A stretch of 64,000 nt of DNA from Alexandriicola marinus (GTDB taxonomy: Bacteria; Pseudomonadota; Alphaproteobacteria; Rhodobacterales; Rhodobacteraceae): NCBI RefSeq assembly GCF_004000435.1, contig NZ_RBVZ01000001.1, positions 558,001-622,000 of the forward strand. Reading direction: 5' to 3'. The notes beneath the pieces were generated by a model. The model had not been told where the DNA came from. It did not search any database and saw nothing but the letters and a program-made list of their open reading frames with translations. The position numbers were made by a program, and so were the translations under genes. This document shows positions 8,188-15,486 of this stretch, in pieces. How positions within the stretch are numbered: position 1 is the stretch's first letter; each line of letters starts with the position of its first letter.

Positions 8188-9077
8188 TGGGCCTGAACAT
8201 GAACTGGGATGATCTGCGCGTCTTTCTTGCGGTCGCCCGCGCCGAAAGCCTGTCGGCGGCGGCCCCGGTGCTTCGTATGGATCCTGCAACCGTCGGGCGG
8301 CGGATCGCGCGGCTGGAAGACAGCCTTGGCACGGCGTTGTTCATCAAGTCGCCACAGGGTTATTCGCTGACCGAACGGGGGCAACGGCTGCGCGATCATG
8401 CGGCCTCGGCGGAGGCGGCCCTGCGCGCGGGGCTCGAAGCGGGGCAGGGCGAAGACGGGCTGAGCGGCCAGATCCGGATCGGCGCGCCGGACGGCTGCGC
8501 GAATTTCCTGCTGCCTTTGGTCTGCGCCCGCATCCGCGAGGCCAATCCCGGGCTCGAGTTCCAGATCCTCGCATTGCCGCGTGTGGTGAACCTGTCGAAA
8601 CGCGAGGCGGATCTCGCCATCACGGTCAGTCCCCCGGATGCCGGTCGGCTGACCGTCCAGAAGATCACCGACTATCGGCTCCACCTCGCGCAGCATCGCG
8701 ATCTGGCCGTGCCGAAGCGGCTGTCCGATCTCGAGAGGCGGCCGGTGGTGGGCTATATCCCGGACATGATCTTTGACCGGGAACTCGACTATCTCGGCGA
8801 TCTGGGCCGGAACGGCGTGCAGATGGCGTCGAATTCGGTGGCGGTTCAGCTTCAGATGCTGCGGCAGGGGGTCGGCGTCGGGATCGTGCATGACTTTGCG
8901 CTGCCCTTCGCGCCCGAACTGGTTCGGGTGCTGACGCAAACGCTCTCGCTGCGCCGGTCGTTCTATCTGGTTCGTCACGCCGATGATCGCCGCTCGGATC
9001 GGATCAACCGTGTCGCCGGTGCGATCCTGTCGGGGCTGAAAGCCGAGGTAGAGCGGCTTGAGGCGCTGGCGGCTTGA
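8187..9077 (+). CDS. LysR-family transcriptional regulator, probably of mmsA
   Basis: This protein of 296 residues has the LysR layout: an N-terminal winged helix (NWDDLRVFLAVARAESLSAA and MDPATVGRRIARLE, residues about 5-60) and a C-terminal effector-binding domain. Two in-frame ATGs, at 8187 and 8199, are possible; neither has a clear ribosome site, and the upstream one is reported. Divergent placement from mmsA is the usual arrangement for a LysR activator and its target, so control of mmsA by a valine-pathway intermediate is inferred. The gene stands alone; a GC-rich hairpin at 9112-9129 follows it. Confidence 0.88.
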   Translation: MGLNMNWDDLRVFLAVARAESLSAAAPVLRMDPATVGRRIARLEDSLGTALFIKSPQGYSLTERGQRLRDHAASAEAALRAGLEAGQGEDGLSGQIRIGAPDGCANFLLPLVCARIREANPGLEFQILALPRVVNLSKREADLAITVSPPDAGRLTVQKITDYRLHLAQHRDLAVPKRLSDLERRPVVGYIPDMIFDRELDYLGDLGRNGVQMASNSVAVQLQMLRQGVGVGIVHDFALPFAPELVRVLTQTLSLRRSFYLVRHADDRRSDRINRVAGAILSGLKAEVERLEALAA

Positions 9078-9111
9078 CACAAGGGTCGCGTGCAAGCCAC
9101 GATTTGAGGGT

Positions 9112-9129
9112 GCGGCACCCCCGTGCCGC
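9112..9129 (+). other. GC-rich hairpin between the LysR gene and the CBS gene
   Basis: GCGGCAC (9112-9118) and GTGCCGC (9123-9129) form a seven-pair stem with a CCCC loop, 12 bases before the CBS gene ribosome site. There is no T-run, so it is either a weak terminator or part of the leader of the next gene. Confidence 0.4.
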
Positions 9130-9155
9130 GCAGCATGGGAGAGGGAGGTCGCCTG

Positions 9156-9590
9156 ATGCTGGTTATGAAAATCCTTGAATCGAAGGCAGATTCGTCGGTC
9201 CTGACAGTGCCGGGCACAACCAACGTTTCAGATGTCGTGGCCTTGTTGTCGGAAAAACGTCTGGGCACCGTCGTGGTGTCCGAAGACGGGACAACGCCCG
9301 CGGGCATCCTGTCAGAACGTGACATCGTCCGGGAACTGGGCAAGCGCGGCCCGGGCTGTCTGTCGGAGACCGCGCAAAGCATGATGACCCGCGATCCCGT
9401 GACCTGCGCCCCCGAGGACAGTGCGCATGCCGTTCTCGAAAAGATGACCGACGGTCGGTTCCGTCACCTGCCGGTGATGCGCGACGGCGAAATGATCGGC
9501 CTGATTTCGATCGGCGACGTTGTCAAGGCGCGCTTGTCCGAACTTGCGATGGAAAAGACTGCTCTCGAGGACATGATCTCCGGTCGCTGA
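9156..9590 (+). CDS. Two-CBS-domain protein
   Basis: This 144-residue protein consists almost entirely of a CBS pair (about residues 10-62 and 78-132). Phrases such as RLGTVVVSEDGTTPAGILSERDIV and FRHLPVMRDGEMIGLISIGDVV are typical of this adenosine-ligand-binding module. No catalytic or DNA-binding domain is fused, so it probably senses AMP, ATP or a related nucleotide and acts on a partner protein. I chose the ATG at 9156 because GAGGGAGG lies eight bases before it. It precedes coaD by 88 bases on the same strand, but a shared transcript is not certain. Confidence 0.88.
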   Translation: MLVMKILESKADSSVLTVPGTTNVSDVVALLSEKRLGTVVVSEDGTTPAGILSERDIVRELGKRGPGCLSETAQSMMTRDPVTCAPEDSAHAVLEKMTDGRFRHLPVMRDGEMIGLISIGDVVKARLSELAMEKTALEDMISGR

Positions 9591-9678
9591 GCATTATTCC
9601 TTTGCTGCGCCCTTGCGTCCCGTGGCGCAATGATGTTGCGTGCGCGCCAAAGTGACTTTCGGCCCAAGGACCTCAGAC

Positions 9679-10173
9679 ATGCGCATCGGCCTATATCCCG
9701 GAACCTTTGATCCCGTCACACGGGGTCATTCCGACATCATCCGCCGCGCGTGCCGGCTGGTGGATCGCCTTGTCATCGGTGTGGCGATCAACCGGGACAA
9801 GGGGCCCTTGTTTTCGCTTGACGAGAGGGTGGCCATGATCGAGGCCGAAGCAGGGCCGATCAGCGCCGCGACGGGCTGCGAGATCGCGGTCCATCCCTTC
9901 GAGAACCTCTTGATCGATTGCGCGCGCGATGTGGGGGCCAGTGTGATCGTGCGCGGGCTGCGCGCCGTGGCGGATTTCGAATACGAATACCAGATGGTCG
10001 GCATGAACCGCGCGCTTGATGACAGTATCGAGACGGTTTTCCTTATGGCCGAAGCCCAGCATCAGGCCATCGCGTCCAAGCTGGTCAAGGAAATCGCGCG
10101 GCTCGGAGGCGACGTGTCGAAGTTCGTGTCTCCCGAGGTGCGCGCTCATCTCGGGGCCAAACTCTCGGCCTAA
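9679..10173 (+). CDS. coaD: Pantetheine-phosphate adenylyltransferase
   Basis: This 164-residue enzyme transfers AMP to 4'-phosphopantetheine, the fourth step of coenzyme A synthesis. The N-terminal MRIGLYPGTFDPVTRGHSDII carries the GH of the nucleotidyltransferase T/HxGH signature, VIVRGLRAVADFEYEYQM is the characteristic pantetheine-side segment, and SSKLVKEIA-like AIASKLVKEIARLGGDVS closes the active site. The length is normal. The ATG at 9679 is preceded by AAGGA at 9666-9670. A GGDEF gene starts about 75 bases downstream. Confidence 0.95.
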   Translation: MRIGLYPGTFDPVTRGHSDIIRRACRLVDRLVIGVAINRDKGPLFSLDERVAMIEAEAGPISAATGCEIAVHPFENLLIDCARDVGASVIVRGLRAVADFEYEYQMVGMNRALDDSIETVFLMAEAQHQAIASKLVKEIARLGGDVSKFVSPEVRAHLGAKLSA

Positions 10174-10249
10174 AGTCGCCGCGCATAACCCGGACTTAAG
10201 GTTTCGGCGGCATCAGGAACTGCCGATTCAGTCTGAACAAGGTCGCGTG

Positions 10250-10993
10250 TTGAGTGTCCTGCCGCCAGAATTTCCGGGCCTGATGGGGCACCGTGTCGCC
10301 GAACGCTCGCGTCAGCGGGATGTGGTCTTTGTGGCCGTGGTGGTGGCTGTGTCGGTCGTCTCCTCCGTCATCTTCACGATCATGCTGGCGCCGCCGGAGC
10401 CGCAGGCGTTCATTCCCGCGGTCATTATCCCGCTTTGCGTGTCGTTGCCGGTGTCCCTCTATCTTGTGCGACTGAGGCGCCGGATCGAGGCGCTCAACCG
10501 CGAACTGATCCAGCTGGCGCGGCACGACCAGTTGACCGGCCTTCTGAACAGGGCCGCGTTTGCCGCGGATGTCGCGGCAACGGGGGAGGGAGGTGCGCTG
10601 ATCCTGATCGATGTCGACCAGTTCAAGGCAATCAACGATCAGCTGGGTCATCTCGCGGGCGATTTCGCGATCCGTGAACTTGCCCGTCAGATCGCGGGAG
10701 CACTGCCCGCGGGCGCGATGGCCGGCCGGTTGGGCGGCGACGAATTCTGCGTATTCCTGCCCGGATTGGGGCTGGATGCAGGGCTGGCCGCGGCCGATGC
10801 CCTGCGGATCAACATCGCCGAGGTTGAATTTTCACATGAAGGTCGGATCATCGATCTGACGATCTCGGCGGGTGTCTCGAACCTCGTGGCCGAAGACACC
10901 CTTGATCTGGCGATACGCTCGGCGGACCGGGCGCTCTATCACGCGAAGGACGCGGGCAGGAACCTTGTTCGTCCGGGGCAGGGCGAGGAGTGA
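10250..10993 (+). CDS. Membrane-anchored GGDEF diguanylate cyclase
   Basis: This protein of about 247 residues has two membrane helices (about 25-45 and 54-73), a short linker and a GGDEF domain. The active-site motif is intact at residues 162-166 (RLGGDEFCVF), and the upstream HDQLTGLLNR and LIDVDQFKAIND motifs are complete. No RxxD inhibitory site is seen at the expected place, so product inhibition may be absent. It should make cyclic di-GMP from GTP. The start is uncertain: a TTG at 10250 has AAGG seven bases before it, a GTG lies one codon earlier, and the first ATG is at 10283 without a ribosome site. Confidence 0.85.
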   Translation: MSVLPPEFPGLMGHRVAERSRQRDVVFVAVVVAVSVVSSVIFTIMLAPPEPQAFIPAVIIPLCVSLPVSLYLVRLRRRIEALNRELIQLARHDQLTGLLNRAAFAADVAATGEGGALILIDVDQFKAINDQLGHLAGDFAIRELARQIAGALPAGAMAGRLGGDEFCVFLPGLGLDAGLAAADALRINIAEVEFSHEGRIIDLTISAGVSNLVAEDTLDLAIRSADRALYHAKDAGRNLVRPGQGEE

Positions 10994-11021
10994 ACCTGCT
11001 CGGCCCCCGGATGCGTGATCC

Positions 11022-11180
11022 CTAGCCGTAGACGGCCTGGCGGGCGATCTTGTCGGCATCGCCGGGATAGATATCGAGGTCGAGCGCCACGTCGAGGGGT
11101 AGGCTGGCGATCTCGTGCCGGGTGCGCAGATAGGCCCGGCGCTTGGCGATGGCGGTCTGGAGTCCTTGGATCAGGGTCAT
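11022..11180 (-). CDS. DUF1127-like small basic protein
   Basis: This is a 52-residue open frame from an ATG at 11180 (GGAAAGG upstream) to a TAG at 11022. The sequence contains KRRAYLRTRHEIASLPLD and ends DADKIARQAVYG. The arginine-rich pair RRxxxxRTRxEI, followed by a leucine-aspartate segment and a terminal AVYG, is the DUF1127 pattern seen in many short Rhodobacterales proteins. Members of this family in alphaproteobacteria have been linked to phosphate and RNA metabolism, but no function is assigned here. It lies downstream of, and in line with, gap (11356), separated by that gene's terminator, so it probably has its own promoter. Confidence 0.7.
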   Translation of the reverse strand: MTLIQGLQTAIAKRRAYLRTRHEIASLPLDVALDLDIYPGDADKIARQAVYG

Positions 11181-11302
11181 GGCTTGGCCTTTCCTGTTTG
11201 CGTTTCGTTACCGCTAACTTAAGCCAATGCTGCACCTGCACAATGAACAGAATGGAAAGCCCGCCCTGCATCAAATGCATGGCGAGCATGGGGGCACACA
11301 CG

Positions 11303-11332
11303 AAAAGACCCGGGCTGAGGGCCCGGGTCTTT
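11303..11332 (-). terminator. Terminator downstream of the first gap gene
   Basis: AAAGACCCGGGC (11304-11315) and GCCCGGGTCTTT (11321-11332) pair fully across a five-base loop. Read on the minus strand the stem is followed by TTTTCG. It lies 24 bases after the gap stop codon. Confidence 0.8.
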
Positions 11333-11355
11333 CGGATTTCGGAACGTCTGAAAAG

Positions 11356-12357
11356 TCAGATCAGCTTGCCCATGGCGACGGCGGTATCGGCCATCCGGTT
11401 GGAGAAGCCCCATTCGTTGTCATACCAGCTCAGGATGCGGACCATGCGTCCCTCCATCACCTTGGTCTGATCCATGTGGAAGACCGAGGAATGCGGGTCA
11501 TGGTTGAAATCCGTGCTGACCAGCGGCTCGTCCGTATAGCCCAGAACCCCCTTGAGAGGGCCATCTGCGGCGGCGCGGATCGCGGCGTTGATTTCCTCGA
11601 CCGAGGTGTCCTTGGCCGCCATGAAGGTCAGGTCCACGACCGAGACATTCGGCGTCGGCACGCGGATCGCCACACCGTCCAGCTTGCCCGCCAATTCGGG
11701 CAGGACAAGGCCCACGGCCTTTGCCGCACCCGTCGAAGTGGGGATCATCGACAGCGCCGCGGCACGTGCGCGATACAGATCCTTGTGCATCGTATCCAGC
11801 GTCGGCTGATCGCCGGTATAGCTGTGGATCGTGGTCATGAAGCCCTTTTCGATCCCGATCGCGTTGTTGAGAACATAGGCCACCGGGGCGAGGCAATTCG
11901 TCGTGCACGATGCGTTCGACACGACGATCTGGTCGGACGTCAGGCTGTCGTGGTTCACGCCATAGACGATCGTGTTGTCCGCCTCCTTGCCCGGCGCCGA
12001 AATCAGGACCCGCTTGGACCCGTTCTCCAGATGCGCCTGGCAGGCCTCCTTCGAGGTGAAGATGCCGGTGCATTCCATCACCACGTCGACATCTTTCCAG
12101 GGCAGGTCGGCGGGATTGCGGATCGCGGTCACCTCCATGGGGCCGCGACCGACATCGATCGTGGTCTCGGTCGTGGTCACTGTGGCGGGAAAGCGCCCAT
12201 GCACAGAATCATAGCGCAGAAGGTGGGCGTTGGTCTCGACCGGGCCGAGGTCGTTGATGGCCACGACTTCGATATCGGTCCGACCGGACTCGATGATCCC
12301 GCGCAGGACATTGCGTCCAATTCGTCCAAAGCCGTTAATGGCGACGGTTACAGTCAT
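11356..12357 (-). CDS. gap: Glyceraldehyde-3-phosphate dehydrogenase, type I (copy 1)
   Basis: This 333-residue enzyme makes 1,3-bisphosphoglycerate from glyceraldehyde 3-phosphate. The Rossmann start [15 protein letters not shown], the catalytic [13 protein letters not shown] with its nucleophilic cysteine, the phosphate-binding [10 protein letters not shown] and the C-terminal [12 protein letters not shown] are all intact. Asp at INDLGP favours NAD as cofactor. A second gap gene lies 1.9 kb away on the same strand (14257) and is clearly divergent in sequence, so the copies may serve different flux directions. A near-palindrome GTTAGCGCTACC lies 22 bases upstream of the start, and a terminator follows. 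Confidence 0.96.
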   Translation of the reverse strand: MTVTVAINGFGRIGRNVLRGIIESGRTDIEVVAINDLGPVETNAHLLRYDSVHGRFPATVTTTETTIDVGRGPMEVTAIRNPADLPWKDVDVVMECTGIFTSKEACQAHLENGSKRVLISAPGKEADNTIVYGVNHDSLTSDQIVVSNASCTTNCLAPVAYVLNNAIGIEKGFMTTIHSYTGDQPTLDTMHKDLYRARAAALSMIPTSTGAAKAVGLVLPELAGKLDGVAIRVPTPNVSVVDLTFMAAKDTSVEEINAAIRAAADGPLKGVLGYTDEPLVSTDFNHDPHSSVFHMDQTKVMEGRMVRILSWYDNEWGFSNRMADTAVAMGKLI

Positions 12358-12378
12358 CTTCTTCCTCCGGCTGGAAAT

Positions 12379-12390
12379 GTTAGCGCTACC
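12379..12390. promoter_or_regulatory. LacI-type near-palindrome upstream of gap copy 1
   Basis: GTTAGCGCTACC is one base short of the perfect palindrome GTTAGCGCTAAC with a central CG, which is the build of LacI-family operators. A closely related palindrome lies upstream of the second gap gene. No LacI-type regulator is in the window. Confidence 0.5.
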
Positions 12391-12429
12391 AAATCGAATT
12401 CGACCTGATTGTCAACTGCGCAGCCCCGC

Positions 12430-12573
12430 TCATCTCCAGAAGGCCAGCGCGCCGACGAGGTCAACAAAGTGCCGTGCCGCGAGGATGGAACCGCGCCCTT
12501 CGAAAAAGATCAGGTCGATGCCAATGAGCGCCAGGATCGTCAGGAAAAGAACCAAAGCAACTCTGGTGGTCAT
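12430..12573 (-). CDS. Small membrane protein upstream of gap
   Basis: This 47-residue protein starts MTTRVALVLFLTILALIGID, a single membrane helix (about residues 4-23), followed by a short amphipathic tail ending LVGALAFWR. Short proteins of this shape next to gap recur in Rhodobacteraceae as far as I recall, and the codon use looks genuine (positions rich in G+C at codon ends). It is read in the same direction as gap, 72 bases before it, but the palindromic operator lies between them. I assign no function. A longer reading from 12690 has an implausible proline- and arginine-rich leader and is rejected. Confidence 0.65.
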   Translation of the reverse strand: MTTRVALVLFLTILALIGIDLIFFEGRGSILAARHFVDLVGALAFWR

Positions 12574-12643
12574 GGGCGCACCATTCCAGCAACACGGGAC
12601 AACACGAGCGTGCCAGAGCGGACCGTCCCCTGCAAGCGCGCCG

Positions 12644-13177
12644 TCAGGCGGTGGTGGATGTGTTCGACGCGGGCGGCACCGTTTCTTCAAGACCGACGAG
12701 ATCCTCGATCAACAGGCTCAGCAGTTCTCCGCGGTTGCCCACCCCCGCCTTGCGGTAGATCGCATTGAGGTGGGATTTCACCGTTCCTTCGGCGCTGCCG
12801 CGATACCGGGCGATGTCCCCGATCGAAGCGCCCTTGACCAGGAAATGGGCGACGTCCGCCTCGGAGACGGTCAGGCCCCAGTCCTTGAACTGATTTTCGA
12901 TGATATCGTGGAACGCCGTTGCGGCAACCGAGACTTGCCTCTCGAGATGGGCCTTGCGGCGCAAGAGACCCCGAAGAAAGCGCATCTCGATGATGACGGC
13001 CGAAATGAGGGCGACCGCAGCCACCGCCTCGATCACGAAATGCAGATCGCTCAGGCTCTTGATGCCCATGGAGACGCCGTCTCCCCAGACATCCCAAAGA
13101 AAGAAGGCCGCGCAAAGACCTTGCGCGGCGATCAAGGCGCTGAGGGCCAGTGGCCCTCCTGTTCCAGACTCGCTCAT
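12644..13177 (-). CDS. Membrane-bound LuxR-type (GerE) regulator
   Basis: The 177-residue protein has two N-terminal membrane helices (about 10-30 and 45-64), a basic coiled linker (RGLLRRKAHLERQV) and a C-terminal GerE helix-turn-helix at about 98-165 (LTVSEADVAHFLVKGASIGD, then GTVKSHLNAIYRKAG). There is no receiver domain, so it should be a membrane-embedded one-component regulator that binds DNA from the inner face. Its ATG overlaps the cytochrome b561 stop codon in ATGA, so the two are probably made together. Sensing the redox state of the cytochrome partner is an attractive but untested idea. Confidence 0.85.
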   Translation of the reverse strand: MSESGTGGPLALSALIAAQGLCAAFFLWDVWGDGVSMGIKSLSDLHFVIEAVAAVALISAVIIEMRFLRGLLRRKAHLERQVSVAATAFHDIIENQFKDWGLTVSEADVAHFLVKGASIGDIARYRGSAEGTVKSHLNAIYRKAGVGNRGELLSLLIEDLVGLEETVPPASNTSTTA

Positions 13178-13713
13178 GGAACGAGCTTAGCGTCTTCCGG
13201 AACCGATTTCACGCCCGTAACCATTGCGCGAGGCAGGTTCACGCCTGTTCTGAGGCTTTCGAAAATGACGGCGGCGACATGGGCGACGATGGAAATCTCG
13301 GCCCAGATAACAAGGGCCTCATGCGTCTCTTCGACCCATTCGACGCCCCAGAATGCATTTGTCGTCATCAGGTAGCCCGTGGCCCCGATGGCCGCGAGGG
13401 TCGCAAGCAGGTTCAGGATCATCAGCGCCCCAAGCGGGGTGTGCCCAAGATGGACAGACCGGCGCCCGGTCGCGATATCCGAAATTTGCGCAAGAACCCC
13501 CGCGGGTGTGGGAAAGAAGTCCGCGAAGCGCGCGTGTTTCGAACCGATCACCCCCCAGACAAGCCGAATGGCCACAAGGCCGATCACGACATATCCGACA
13601 TATTCATGCAGGCTGCTTTCGTCGTCGGTAAAGAAGGCATTGGCGGCAAAGGCGATCACGAGCGTCCAGTGAAAGAGCCGGACCAGCGGATCCCAGATAC
13701 GATATTTCTTCAT
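13174..13713 (-). CDS. Cytochrome b561-family membrane protein
   Basis: The 179-residue integral membrane protein begins KKYRIWDPLVRLFHWTLVIA. It has four predicted helices with histidines suited to heme b ligation: RLFHW in helix 1, SSLHEYVGY in helix 2, and EETHEALVIW and IVAHVAAVIF in helix 4. This is the bacterial b561 / Ni-hydrogenase cytochrome b family, which passes electrons across the inner membrane. The ATG at 13713 has GGAG upstream; a longer start at 13779 is less likely. It follows the PepSY gene by 62 bases and overlaps the LuxR gene by four, forming a three-gene operon. Confidence 0.9.
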   Translation of the reverse strand: MKKYRIWDPLVRLFHWTLVIAFAANAFFTDDESSLHEYVGYVVIGLVAIRLVWGVIGSKHARFADFFPTPAGVLAQISDIATGRRSVHLGHTPLGALMILNLLATLAAIGATGYLMTTNAFWGVEWVEETHEALVIWAEISIVAHVAAVIFESLRTGVNLPRAMVTGVKSVPEDAKLVP

Positions 13714-13775
13714 GTCATCACTCCGGTGTGTCGGCGCAGGCCGGGGGCACGGGTGCCGCCCGGCCCGGGCTGGGA

Positions 13776-14024
13776 TCAATCGTCGGTCTTGGTCATCGCG
13801 ACGGCCAGCGAGTCATCGAGATAGATTTCGAAGCGCTCACCGTCCTTGAGGGCATAGACCTCGTACATGCCGTCCTCGATCTGGACCTGGCGCACCTCAT
13901 AGCCCTGCTCGGTCAGAAGCTGTGTGATCTCGGCCTTCCGTTCGTCGGTCAGGTCGGCGCGGGTGGCGGCATGGCCGGTGGTGGCCGAACCGAGGAGGGC
14001 GATTGCAAGCATGAAGTGTTTCAT
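13776..14024 (-). CDS. Periplasmic PepSY-like protein
   Basis: This 82-residue protein has a signal peptide (residues 1-19, ending GHAA) and one small domain with RKAEITQLLTEQGYEVRQVQ followed by YEVYALKDGERFEIYLD. This matches the PepSY fold, a small periplasmic module often found beside membrane cytochromes b and peptidases. It is the first gene of the operon with cytochrome b561 and the LuxR-type regulator. AAGGAA lies upstream of the ATG. A role in modulating or reporting on the cytochrome is inferred from context only. Confidence 0.85.
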   Translation of the reverse strand: MKHFMLAIALLGSATTGHAATRADLTDERKAEITQLLTEQGYEVRQVQIEDGMYEVYALKDGERFEIYLDDSLAVAMTKTDD

Positions 14025-14209
14025 GAGGTAGGTTCCTTTCTGGCAGACGGGCCGGAATGGCGCGTCTTGCAGTTGGGAACTTCTGGCGTCCGGCCCGGTC
14101 TTGCCATTGATCCAGAGTTGGAAACGGACTGGATTTACTAGCAGTTTATGCGTCTCGAACCCCGGTTGCAGAGCGGGAACCCGCCGTAATCTGCGCCCCG
14201 TGAGCGAAG

Positions 14210-14231
14210 AAGGGGGTCGATGGGCCCCCTT
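14210..14231 (-). terminator. Probable terminator downstream of the second gap gene
   Basis: AAGGGGG (14210-14216) and CCCCCTT (14225-14231) form a seven-pair stem with an eight-base loop, 26 bases after the gap stop codon. The T-tract on the minus strand is weak (CTTCTTCGC), so efficiency is uncertain. Confidence 0.55.
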
Positions 14232-14256
14232 GGTTCGAGATGATTTCGCGTCGCGC

Positions 14257-15258
14257 CTAGTTCAGGCGGCCCATTGCGCCCGCGACATCGGCCATCCGCG
14301 CCGAAAAGCCCCATTCGTTGTCGTACCAGGCCAGCACCCGCACCGTGCGGCCTCCGACGACCTTGGTCTGGTCCGGGGCAAAGATCGAACTGTGGGTCGT
14401 GTGGTTGAAATCGACCGAGACCTTGGGCTCGGGATCATAGCTCAGAACGGCGCCCATGTGACCCGAGGCCGCCTCGCGCACGATCTCGTTCACGTCCTCG
14501 ACCGTCACGTCCTTCCCGGCCTCGAAGGTCAGGTCCACCGCGCTGACATTCGGGGTCGGAACGCGCATCGCCGTGCCGTCCAACTTGCCCCGCAGGTTTG
14601 GCAGAACCTCGCCCAATGCCTTGGCGGCACCCGTCGAGGTGGGGATCATCGCCATGGCCGCCGCGCGCGCGCGATACAGGTCGTTGTGCCGACGATCGAG
14701 CGTCGGCTGATCCCCGGTATAGGAATGGATCGTCGTCATGATGCCCCGTTCGATCCCGATCGCCTCGTCGAGGACCTTGGCCAAGGGGGCGAGGCAATTG
14801 GTGGTGCAGGAGCCGTTCGAGATCATCGTGTCGCCGGGTTCCAGATCGCGGTGATTGACGCCGTAGACGATCGTTTTCGCAACATTCTTGGCCGGTGCCG
14901 AAATCAGCACCGATTTCGCCCCGCGCCTGAGATGGGTATCGGCCTTGTGCCCGTCGTTGAACTGGCCCGTGCATTCCAGAACGACATCGCAGCCCGACCA
15001 GTCAAGCTCGTCCAGGTCATAGGTCGATTGCATTTCCATCGGTCCACGCCCGATGTCCATCGTGGTTCCGCTCACCCGGACATCGAAGGGAAACCGGCCA
15101 TGCACGCTGTCATAGCGCAAGAGGTGTGCGCTGGTCTCGAGCGGACCCGTGGCGTTCACCTTGACGACCTGCACGTCGTTGCGCGCGCTCTCGGTGATGT
15201 AGGCCAGTGTGCTCCGACCAATGCGGCCAAATCCGTTGATCCCCAAGGTGACAGTCAT
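14257..15258 (-). CDS. gap: Glyceraldehyde-3-phosphate dehydrogenase, type I (copy 2)
   Basis: This second 333-residue GAPDH has all catalytic features: [17 protein letters not shown], the cysteine in [26 protein letters not shown] and [12 protein letters not shown]. It differs from copy 1 at many positions, including VNATGP where copy 1 has INDLGP: the acidic residue that selects NAD against NADP is lost. This suggests relaxed or NADP-leaning cofactor use (inference). The upstream region carries a perfect 12-base palindrome and a degenerate copy. It and copy 1 flank the PepSY-b561-LuxR operon. Confidence 0.95.
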   Translation of the reverse strand: MTVTLGINGFGRIGRSTLAYITESARNDVQVVKVNATGPLETSAHLLRYDSVHGRFPFDVRVSGTTMDIGRGPMEMQSTYDLDELDWSGCDVVLECTGQFNDGHKADTHLRRGAKSVLISAPAKNVAKTIVYGVNHRDLEPGDTMISNGSCTTNCLAPLAKVLDEAIGIERGIMTTIHSYTGDQPTLDRRHNDLYRARAAAMAMIPTSTGAAKALGEVLPNLRGKLDGTAMRVPTPNVSAVDLTFEAGKDVTVEDVNEIVREAASGHMGAVLSYDPEPKVSVDFNHTTHSSIFAPDQTKVVGGRTVRVLAWYDNEWGFSARMADVAGAMGRLN

Positions 15259-15354
15259 GAAGAGGCTCCGTTCGATACATGCGCGACTCGTATTGACGGT
15301 TCGCTACGATTTCCGGCCCGGGGTGAAAAGGGAAAAGGCGAGTAATCATAGTAT

Positions 15355-15366
15355 GTTAACGTTAAC
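15355..15366. promoter_or_regulatory. Perfect palindrome upstream of gap copy 2
   Basis: GTTAACGTTAAC is a perfect 12-base palindrome with a central CG, centred about 102 bases before the gap start. It matches the motif upstream of gap copy 1 and the usual shape of LacI-family operators. Confidence 0.55.
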
Positions 15367-15385
15367 CGTCCGCCGGTTTTGCGAT

Positions 15386-15397
15386 GATTGCGCTAAC
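15386..15397. promoter_or_regulatory. Second, degenerate copy of the gap palindrome
   Basis: GATTGCGCTAAC matches GTTAGCGCTAAC at ten of twelve positions. Its centre is 31 bases from the perfect palindrome, close to three helical turns, as expected for cooperative binding of two repressor dimers on one DNA face. Confidence 0.4.
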
Positions 15398-15486
15398 GCT
15401 TCGGCCCGGATGCCTGCGCCGAGCGGGAACTTGCCATCCGGGCCATGTCGTCTAGGCTGGCCGGACGCAGGATGAGAGGGTTTTCG

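Noticed and set aside
12574-12690. Longer start for the 47-residue membrane protein
   Set aside because: The added residues are a basic, proline-rich run unlike an exported or membrane leader, and the ATG at 12573 places the hydrophobic helix at the N-terminus.
15355-15366. GTTAACGTTAAC as a CtrA binding site
   Set aside because: CtrA sites are TTAA-N7-TTAA; here only two bases separate the TTAA halves.
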